A DNA stretch of 64,000 bases, from NCBI GenBank assembly GCA_024195585.1, contig SWBL01000217.1:23722-87721 (forward strand), in the 5' to 3' direction. Every line of letters starts with the position of its first letter. Positions within the stretch are counted from its first letter, which is position 1. Shown here piece by piece: positions 56,090-64,000 of this stretch. The DNA is from Aureobasidium sp. EXF-3400 (Eukaryota; Ascomycota; Dothideomycetes; Dothideales; Saccotheciaceae). The notes beneath the pieces were generated by a model that saw only the letters and a list, made by a program, of their open reading frames with translations, was not told the DNA's origin and made no database searches. A program made the position numbers and the translations under genes.

Positions 56090-56786
56090 ATGGATTATCC
56101 AAAAAGGTTGGAGAAGGAAAAGGCACAACAAGCCCTTCAAATATGTCATTCCCCAGCTTCGTAACAGAAGGCAGGCCGACATAACCACCTAACCGTGGAT
56201 ACCGATCGACACTCAGTTCGTCTCTTCGAACAAAAGCCTTCCCCTTCCGGTTCTTCTACCAAGAAGTCGGATCTTGCATCCAAGCCTACCTCGCCAGCTA
56301 CAGGCCAGGTTCCGAAAGATGGAGATACACACCTGGTCGAGCCAAAAACCCCTCTCGCCGAGTCCAGGCCCATTCTATCCACGACGATCTGCCCTCCAGA
56401 CGAAGAAACCAACAGCAAGATGGTAAGACCTGTTCAACGATCATCTTGTACACTCAACGCATATCCTAACGGTTACTTGACATAGCCAACCCACTAAGTG
56501 TCCCGGATCGTCCATACAAAGTACTAAGTCGTTTCAACGTCCCTGTCGTTGATGACTAGGACAACCTCGACTTCGTCTGTCTTACCGACAGATATGTCCA
56601 ACCCAACGAGGAACATGACAACCATGTCAATGAACTGCTCGAGATGGTAAAAGCTTGGGTCACTATCGAGCATCAGAAGAGGCAAGATATCATCAACGGC
56701 ACATTTCTTGGCCCGTATCGGGGACAATACCTTGTCAAGCTCGACACCTACGGTAATCTCAAACTTCAAAGAAGCATGATTGAAAG
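56090..56786 (+). pseudogene. Coding-like exon fragments of an unrecognised gene
   Basis: Two stretches look like exons. First, 56090-56421 reads MDYPKRLEKEKAQQALQI and continues, after one in-frame TAA at 56162, through a Ser/Pro/Lys-rich segment to CPPDEETNSKM, ending at a GTAAGA donor. Second, 56560-56786 follows a GACTAG acceptor and reads DNLDFVCLTDRYVQPNEEHD then ELLEMVKAWVTIEHQKRQDI and GPYRGQYLVKLDTYGN, with no ATG at its head. Composition and the splice signals suggest real or recently real exons. I could not join them in one frame. They may be the N-terminal part of the Ulp1-like gene downstream, or a decayed separate gene. Confidence 0.35.
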
Positions 56787-57331
56787 GTAGCGTATTGAAC
56801 TGTCAAAATATGATAAAATTAGTGTTCTCATTCGCTCCTTCCTCGTGCGTGCGAGCTCAATGTCATCAGCCACCATCTCGTTCGTACCTTCTTTCGCATC
56901 TTCCTTCGCATCCGCTCTCAGGCACCTTCTTCCATTCCCAGGCTTCGGCAATGTTTCCATCTTCCCACATTCCCACCTTCTCACCCCTGCACTCCATCAC
57001 ACCGACAGTGTGCTTGGTCTTCATCGTGCTACGCCCCGTCGGCACGTCCCTTCAGTGCTCTTCCCGCCTGTTGATACGCCATCTCACTCACCGCCGCCGT
57101 CACAGCTTGATGTTGATCTCGACATCATGAGCCCCTATGGCTGGAGTCCAGCTGAACTCGATGCGTCGTAAGTTAATAGCCTTCTTGCCTTCATTAAGTA
57201 CTAACATTTATAGGCGACTGTCTTGCACATCAAGCCCTGCACTACAGCCGCCGCGTCCCAGCAAAACAGCGCCACCTGTATGTTAGATCACAACGACCGG
57301 TCAGCATACATTCTCAGAGGCATTAGACACC

Positions 57332-58611
57332 ATGATGTCTACTTTGACGGACACGCCAGATCTGCCAGATTTGCCTATTGCTGGAGTTTATCACAAGACC
57401 TGGAACTACATGGCCGTGTGGACGTATGATCGCAGGCTGTCTCTCCATTGTGTTCGCATGGAATTTTTTTGGCTCGTACTGGACCGCAGATGAGATCACG
57501 AATGATGGCATGATACCCATCTGGGATTCCTGCGAAGCACTCTGCACTATACTAGCGTACGCGTCAACGATACTCCCACTGTACGTACAGCTGATTGCAC
57601 TAAACCCTAACAACCATTGAGACGAGACAGCCTTCGATGGTTGTGTTGTCAAATCTGTGCCTACACCGCAACAGAGCAACAGCGACGACTGCGGTCCTGC
57701 CGCTATGACAAAGCTGTACCACATCCTACGCTGGGAGCGCAGCGAACAAGTTCTCGAAGGACAGTGTCTACGTTTAGCACATCTCGTTATGGTCTATAAT
57801 GCTGTTCATGGCACGCGCCCCTTCATATTTCATGGCGACGACGAGCCGTGTGCAATGCCCGACCAGGATTCGTCAATCGACCAGGATTCATCGCTCGACC
57901 CTAAGATCGTTCAACTCGTTCAAACACCACGCCTTCCATCGCCTCCTGCACTGCCTTCTGCACTCCCTGTTATGGCGTTCGAGAGATTCCGTAACGATGC
58001 GTTAATCATATCTCTCTGCAATGCATCATGGCACGTACGATTCATTATGGCCCTGGACACCATCCACAGTATGCCGGTCGTCCCGCTGTGTATGGCTCTC
58101 AAGTTGTGCTTTGGAATGTCCTCGCTGCATATGGTTCAGGATCAATCTCACCTCAGAACCTACAAAGGCTTGTAGATGTCCTTCACCCTGACTTTCGTCG
58201 GGATGCGACGTCCGAGATTCAGTGTCGTTACAAGAGAACTCGCTCTGTTTTGGACCCGTAGGAGCAGGGCACCATGACACACCTGGCAGCAATTAGCACG
58301 TTCACGGCAGCGATGAAGTACGTTCGTCGTCAATCTCACATCTGTCATATTGGCTTAATCCCCCACATCTGCGTACTCCGCAGTACAAAGCATGGTGTGA
58401 GGCTGAGGTCGCAGTCCCTACCACTATTGTCGTACCCGTGGTCAGATTCAGCAGTATTCCAACGACAGCGAGCAAGGGAGCTCAAAGAGACATGGTGTGT
58501 CTCGTTTCATCCGCAGGCCGACTCACGTCGAGACATCCAGGATCCTCTACAATGGACACGCCCTCCCGGAAACCCACAACAACCACAGTTCTTGAGCTGA
58601 ATCGTATGTGA
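57332..58611 (+). CDS. Ulp1-like (C48) cysteine peptidase, spliced from tiny introns; 5' end uncertain
   Basis: Candidate SUMO-type cysteine protease. I assembled exons 57332-57449, 57490-57584, 57627-58034, 58070-58257, 58297-58321 and 58384-58611, giving 353 codons. Introns are only 40, 42, 35, 39 and 62 nt. All phases agree. The order of putative catalytic elements fits C48: His in VYHKTWNYMAVWTYDRR, Asp in MIPIWDSCEAL, Gln and Cys in VPTPQQSNSDDCGPAAM. The C-terminal part reads WHYAGRPAVYGSQVVLWNVL and SPQNLQRLVDVLHPDFRRDA. Weak points are the GTGTTC and GTTCGT donors, the CGAG acceptor, and an alternative last frame ending at 58600 if GTACGT (58319) is used. It may continue upstream (56-57.3 kb). 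It could be a chromosomal gene or a relic captured by a transposon. Confidence 0.42.
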
Positions 58612-59113
58612 TTTTCAAGAAGGGCAAGCGTCGGTCGACGTCGACCATGGATCTCTTCGCGACTCTTCAGTCAATCGACATACACTCTACAGAGTATGGT
58701 TGCTGTAAAAGGGTTGTCCAAGTTGGGTGAGGCGTAGAAATGCACGATAATGTTCTAAGATAAAATGATATCCAGAGAGAGAAGTTCACTTTCAGTACTT
58801 CCATGGCCACGTCCGTGTCTGTAGATACACTGTGCATTTTAATAGCATATCGCTCCCTCGACTTGTTACCCTGAGAGAGGATGATCATGGAGAGATGCCT
58901 TCAACGGGATACATCCAATCTCTTGTGCGTCGAACACTAATTTGATCCTCTATAGAGATGCGCCTTGCTTTTCAAAAACGAGAACATGTCCACAGAGCTC
59001 TTATAGAGTTTCGTTGTTGCCTCATCTTATGTGTAAAAGTCTAAAGCTAGACATATAGTTCTAATCCATCAGAACGTTTTTGCTTATGGTATTCGTAACT
59101 TGTCTCCAAACTT
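58612..59113. other. Convergent intergenic region, no supported gene
   Basis: 502 bp between the Ulp1-like locus and the CysRS stop. It is AT-rich with no coding signal. Confidence 0.4.
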
Positions 59114-61823
59114 TTATTTCGACGCGGCAGCAGCCCAAGCCTCGTGCAACTTCTTCTGCCTTTCCCAATCCTTCTTCAACTTCTTACTCCTGCTCTTGGC
59201 GACCTCTTTGCCCTCCTTGTCTTTGGTTGGCAAGCCCTCTTCGTCCCACTCTGAGAACTCTGCCGTGCGGAACATTTCGAGGTGAGACAGTTTACCCTTC
59301 TCTAACCTCTCACGTTCTTCCTTCTCCTTGGCCTCCTTTGCTGCTCTTGCCTTTTCCAACTTCATGGCGGCCAGAGCTTCGCGGTTCGCGCGTTCTTCAC
59401 GGAGAGAGGCGTTCAAGGGGCGTACGAGAGCGGGTGCGTTGGCACGATCTTCAAGGTAGATATCCAGGTTCCAGAGTGTGGTGTCACGGAGTTCGTCGCA
59501 GAGCGGCATGTATGCCTTGGGAGCTGCTTCGCTCTTGATCAGGTCATTGAGCTTGCTCAACCAATCGGCTGTAGCCTCAGCAGCTTTAGCACCCTCCTTT
59601 GTGGACGGCGAGGTCTTGAGCGTGGCGGCGTCAAAGTGGCTGAGGATAGCGGGTGCATCGATGGTACCAGCAATTGCTTGTTTTCGTACCTCGTCTCTGA
59701 TCTTTGCGAGAGGATACACAAATGACGCAACGGTAGGGTCAACCTCGATGCCGCTCCAAGAGATGCCGTGGGAAGGCGGGTTGGCGTCTAGTCCCAGCAT
59801 TGTGACGATTGACGTGACATATTTGGCAATCTCGATGGTCACTTCGTCGCTAACACCAGTCTCGGAGTTGTATGCGGTGACGAGATCCGAGAGAACTTTC
59901 ATCACTGTCGGCGTATCGAAAGAATCCAGCAGGGCATCTTCAACAGAGATCTTGGCGGATTGAAGTGCTTCTTTTAGAGGACCATCAGGCGAGAGGCCAG
60001 TCTCGCTGTCAACTGTGCCTTGGCTAGGATTAATCTTTGTGTCCAGAGCCTTGAGCATAAAGTTTGAGATCTTATCTTCCCATTGCGAAGCGATCTGCAC
60101 GATCGAGTCGGAGATCTCCAGAGGAGCACGGTAGTTTCCAAGGAGGAAGACTATTCTTAAACCACGAGGCGTCCATGTTCCTTTAGCCAGGGCTTCACGA
60201 ATGGTTGTGAAGTTTTTCAGACTCTTTGACATCTTTGCGCCTGATATGCCTAGGTGGCCCATGTGGAGGAAGTAGTTGACCCATGTGCTGTCTTTTTCAG
60301 CGGGGCATGAGCAATGGAAAGCCTCTGACTGGGCAAGCTCATTGTCGTGGTGGGGAAATGCCAAATCGATGCCGCCTGAATGAATGTCCATACGCGAACC
60401 GAGAACGTCCGAGGCCATAGCACTGCACTCAATATGCCAGCCAGGTCTTCCAGGACCCCAAGGGCTGTTCCAAGCCGGCTCACCCGCCTTGGAAGCCTTC
60501 CACAACGAGAAATCTGCCGGAGATTTCTTGAATGAAGTGCCCTTAGCTGCTAGAGAGCCTTCACCCTCAGCGAGGAGAGCAGGGTCAGCTTTGTTCCAGG
60601 GCTCCAGACGAGCATAAACTCCTCCTGCCTTCTCCCAAGCGCCGACATCGAAGTAGACACTACCATTGTGCTCATAAGCGTAGCCGTTGTCCTGGATCTG
60701 CTTGACAAAGTCTGCAATTTGGGGAACGTAATCGGTGACGCGAGTGATTGTGGTAGGGGGCAAGACATTGAGGTCGGCCATGTCTTCGAAGAAGTAGTTC
60801 TCATACTTCTTTGCGAGGCTGTTGAACAGAGCGTGATCGTTAGCATCGATAGTAGAACCAAATTGAGCATCGAGGTATGGCAAGAGGACACCAGAGGCCT
60901 TGGCATAGAAGTCGGTAGCGTTGGCTTGAGCAACGAGAGCTTCAGCAGCAGTGGAAGAAGTCTTGATGTGCATCTTGACCTTTGCTTCGTTGTCTCCAGG
61001 GGTAGCACCATCGTTGGCCAGACTCTTGCCTTGCAAGACATGACCGTACGTCTTTTCGATCGTTTGTGTGTAGTCGGAAGGTGAGACATTGTCAGGCAAA
61101 AGGGGGAGGTTCTTGGAGATGTATGCTTCGAAGGCAGCCTTTGTCGTATCGAGAACTTCGGCGTTGATGTTTTCGTGTTTGTTGATGAAGTCGGTCAGCA
61201 AGTGCTGTTGACGGGCAGCAAGAATGATCTTGTCATCTACGTCGGTGACTGTATGTATGGTCAGACATGTAGCATCGAGTGGGTGTCATGTGTCTCAATA
61301 CCATTCATGACCATGTTCACGTCGTAGCCCAGGTGTGTCATGATTCTTCTGAGAATATCCAAGCTGACATAGTTGCGCGCGTGGCCCAAATGGGAGAAGT
61401 CATATACAGTAGGACCGCCTGCAGTCGATCAGTAAGATACTGGCAGCATCCAACTCATCGAGCAATCATACAGCTATACCACGAAACCTTTCCCAATTGC
61501 AGAGGCACAAAGTCAACCTTGGACCTGGTCAATGAGTTCCAGAGTTTTAGACTGGGGATTGATGCTCCTTCAACGGGGACTGGAGGAGGGGTCCATTTCG
61601 GTTGCACCGTCGCCATTTTCCCTCTTGAACGATGCGATGACGATGTGGATAGATTGGCGCGAGTCGGACGTCTGGCAGTGGGTGGGTGTCTCGTGAGGTA
61701 GAAAGTCGAGAATGATCGGGTCGCAGGGACAAGAGTCGCAAAACTTTGTGGTCGCAAGAGTGAAGAGAAGGAACGGAGCGAAGGCAGGAGCAAAGGCGCA
61801 GACGACGGGAAACAGCTGAGCAT
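59114..61823 (-). CDS. Cysteinyl-tRNA synthetase, probably dual-targeted, 867 aa (798 aa from second start)
   Basis: Class I synthetase for tRNA-Cys. Exons are 61472-61823, 61302-61418 and 59114-61248, with introns of 53 nt each. The junctions restore [23 protein letters not shown] and [21 protein letters not shown]. The zinc-binding Cys, the HIGH equivalent (SHLGHA) and the loop [11 protein letters not shown] are present, as are [14 protein letters not shown] and [17 protein letters not shown]. An in-frame ATG at 61616 (MATVQPKW) starts the cytosolic form. The 69 codons before it, from 61823, are Arg/Ser-rich and almost free of acidic residues ([20 protein letters not shown]), as in a mitochondrial presequence. 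The Lys-rich C-terminal tail is typical of eukaryotic CysRS. Confidence 0.93.
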
Positions 61824-62031
61824 GGACGAGCTGCTTGTGAGATTGACCAGAGGAAGGAACGAGTCACACTCAACTTTTGGACCCTGCACCTGCACTTGGC
61901 TGGGCTGCTGCTTTGCTCGTCGGCGCCGGAAGTGCCCCACTTCTCCGCAAACTCTTGGCAGATGATCTATGGACTTGGTCAGAAAAATAATGTTTGTCGC
62001 GCCATCCAGCTTGCCCAAACACATCGATCAA
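61824..62031. promoter_or_regulatory. Divergent promoter between CysRS and TRM61
   Basis: About 210 bp between the CysRS presequence start and the TRM61 start. If CysRS is also initiated from 61616, part of its presequence codons overlaps the region that drives the cytosolic form. No named site seen. Confidence 0.4.
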
Positions 62032-63534
62032 ATGGCTACCTCGGACTTCAAACCCTCGCCCTTTCTGGAACCTGGAGCTGCCGCTTCCATCGGGTCACTG
62101 GCTATTCTACATCTGAAACGCGATCAACTTATCCCTCTTATTCTCAAGTCAACCGCCGACGATGGCTACGCAGAGGGCGCTGTCACGAATACCCGTTTTG
62201 GATCCTTCCCACACTCGACATTGAAGGATGTTCCATGGGGCTCGCAAGTCCGTGCGTCAAAGGTCGACACTGGTTCAAGAGGTCGCGGTGCTGCTAAGCG
62301 CAAAATCGACGACACCGAACCCAAGGAGGCTATTCAGGCTGGCACAGGCTTCGTACACTTGCTACCACCCACCCCAGAGAGCTGGACCATCAGTCTGCCC
62401 CATCGTACCCAGGTCGTCTATACTCCGGACGCTAGTTATATTCTGCAAAGACTCCAGATCCGTCCTGGTCAAACAATCATCGAGGCCGGCGCAGGTTCAG
62501 GCTCTTTCACACATGCCTCAGCACGCGCTGTTTTCAATGGCTACCCTTCACAACCCTCATCGGAGCCCTCGCTGAAGAAACGCCGTTATGGTCGTGTCTG
62601 CAGTTTCGAATATCACGAGCCTCGTGCCATTGGTCTGAAGGACGAACTTCGTGCTCACGGTCTCGATGATCTCGTCCGCGTCACACACCGCGATGTCTAC
62701 GCCGACGGCTTCCTTCTCGACGAACAAGATCCTAAAGACAAGTCTCCGAAAGCTGACGCCATCTTTCTTGATCTTCCTGCACCTTGGATGGCTCTCAAGA
62801 ACCTGACCCGTCAACGCCTCCCGGCCCGTACCGCCAAAATCATCGCCAACTCTGCCACTCACGACTCCGCCGAAGCTCCCTCAGAAGCAGAAACGCCAAC
62901 AGAAGAATCCACCGAACCCTTCATCTCTCCTCTCAATCCCAACGTCCCTATCCACCTCTGCACTTTCAGCCCTTGTATCGAACAAGTCACTGCAACAGTG
63001 GCCGCCCTCCGTCGCCTCGGCTGGACAGAAATTCAGATGGTCGAAGTCATGCAAAAACGCATCGATGTGCGACGAGAACGTGTAGGCTTGCACGAGGAGG
63101 GACTGCGCGGTGTAAATGCGTCAGCCGCAACGGTAGACGAAGCCGTGAACCGCTTGCGCGAAGTCGAGGGCAGATTCAAGGAATGGCACGAGGCCATCAA
63201 AGAAGTCGACGAAGTGGCCGAGGTGAATGGACAATCCAGGCCTCGTCCGAGCCCCAAGGATCATCCAGCCAGTCATTTTGAGAGCAAGCAGGCTAGACTG
63301 GAACGTAACAAGAGAGAGGCTGCAGAAAGGAAGACATACAAGGAAGGAAGACTGGTGCACAGATCCGAGCCGGATATCAAGACGCATACAAGTTACCTGG
63401 TCTTTGCGGTACTGCCGCGGGAATGGAGCGAAGAGCAAGAGGAGAGATTAAGGAAGAAGTGGGGTACGGAAGGCCAAGTCTCGACTGAAGACATCAGCAA
63501 GAAGAAGGGAAACAAGAAGAGCAAGAAGACGTAG
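62032..63534 (+). CDS. trm61: tRNA (adenine-58-N1) methyltransferase catalytic subunit TRM61, 500 aa
   Basis: Catalytic subunit of the Trm6-Trm61 complex, which makes m1A58 in the tRNA T-loop. Single exon. The N-terminal beta domain (SPFLEPGAAASIGSLAILHL) is followed by the GCD14 core: PHRTQVVYTPDASYILQRLQ, the SAM motif IIEAGAGSGSFTHASARAVF, FEYHEPRAIGLKDELRAHGL, and the motif DAIFLDLPAPWMAL with the DLPAPW signature. A polar insertion (about residues 281-300, Glu/Ala/Thr-rich) precedes HLCTFSPCIEQV and the helix EIQMVEVMQKRIDVRRERVG. The C-terminus is Lys-rich. An in-frame ATG at 61969 would add 21 residues; I chose 62032 because the conserved domain begins just after it. Confidence 0.94.
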   Translation: MATSDFKPSPFLEPGAAASIGSLAILHLKRDQLIPLILKSTADDGYAEGAVTNTRFGSFPHSTLKDVPWGSQVRASKVDTGSRGRGAAKRKIDDTEPKEAIQAGTGFVHLLPPTPESWTISLPHRTQVVYTPDASYILQRLQIRPGQTIIEAGAGSGSFTHASARAVFNGYPSQPSSEPSLKKRRYGRVCSFEYHEPRAIGLKDELRAHGLDDLVRVTHRDVYADGFLLDEQDPKDKSPKADAIFLDLPAPWMALKNLTRQRLPARTAKIIANSATHDSAEAPSEAETPTEESTEPFISPLNPNVPIHLCTFSPCIEQVTATVAALRRLGWTEIQMVEVMQKRIDVRRERVGLHEEGLRGVNASAATVDEAVNRLREVEGRFKEWHEAIKEVDEVAEVNGQSRPRPSPKDHPASHFESKQARLERNKREAAERKTYKEGRLVHRSEPDIKTHTSYLVFAVLPREWSEEQEERLRKKWGTEGQVSTEDISKKKGNKKSKKT

Positions 63535-64000
63535 AATCATACACATACATTAGACGCTGCAATTGGAAAGAGCAATTCACGAGGGCTAAGGCATTTTGCC
63601 GAGCCCGACTTACGCATGTACGTGCCATTTACCCCTGCCGGTGCACCTCTCTGGGAGTGTATTCGTGAACTAGACATACTTTCGTCAACCAAGAACAAAC
63701 CCCGCGGACCAGAATAGCTTTCTCATGCGTGTGCTCAGTCGAGCCTTTCTCGCCATGCACAACCAGAAAGGTCATCCTTAGGACGTCTTACGGCTGCGCT
63801 AGTAGTGCCATTACCAATTTCAATGATTGATCATCATAGCAAAGGTGTTGGGAGAGAATTAAACAGAAAGACATACATTTACTAAAACTACTGCTATAAT
63901 CGTCGAGGTGTCCCATCTTGTAGGTCGTCGCCATGTCCTGGGAGCCACCACGAAGGGGCCCTCGTGAAGACGGTTTTAAAAGTGGGGTAGAATCAATCTC
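63535..64000. other. Terminal intergenic region, no supported gene
   Basis: 466 bp after TRM61 to the window edge. It should contain the TRM61 3' UTR; no open frame of note. Confidence 0.4.

Overview
The window is nuclear DNA of a filamentous ascomycete (Pezizomycotina; a dothideomycete is a guess that the sequence alone cannot prove). The signs are short GT-AG introns (mostly 35-65 nt) with CTAAC/CTGAC-like branch points, fungal gene families (NmrA, GID7, CTK1, SPF1, a GPI cell-wall protein, a GH10 xylanase) and about one gene per 2-3 kb on both strands. I joined exons by hand from the donor, acceptor and reading frame; no transcript or database evidence was available. I see no rRNA, convincing tRNA, CRISPR array or intact transposon.

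Layout. 0-13.9 kb: proteinase B inhibitor-like protein (-), BMS1 (+), a serine-rich GPI cell-wall protein (+), a mitochondrial PDK/BCKDK-type kinase (-), a SET/NAP histone chaperone (+), an F-box-like protein (-) and GTP cyclohydrolase I (-). 15.5-28.8 kb: CTK1-type kinase (+), SPC3 (+), glutaminyl-tRNA synthetase (-), the P5A ATPase SPF1 (+) and GID7 (-). 29-39.4 kb: a secreted CBM20 protein (-), a GRAM-domain membrane protein (-), a germinal-centre kinase (+) and the nitrogen regulator NmrA (-). 41.3-53.4 kb: GH10 xylanase (-), TIM22 (-), a SprT-like metalloprotease (-), a CASTOR-like ACT protein (+), and two small conserved-looking genes (-). 53.4-59.1 kb is gene-poor and contains a cryptic Ulp1-like (C48) cysteine peptidase gene broken up by tiny introns. 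59.1-63.5 kb: cysteinyl-tRNA synthetase (-) and TRM61 (+), divergent.

Most genes are conserved housekeeping functions: ribosome assembly, tRNA charging and modification, ER protein processing and transport, mitochondrial import, and signalling. Several pairs are divergent and share short promoters (kinase/NAP, GlnRS/SPF1, CysRS/TRM61). The accessory content is the xylanase with its promoter elements, the CBM20 secreted protein, the cell-wall protein and the 53-59 kb region. The most interesting signals are the Ulp1-like gene, a degenerate direct repeat of about 115 bp that brackets the xylanase, the His/Ser/Thr-rich linker of that xylanase, and a probable dual-targeted CysRS.
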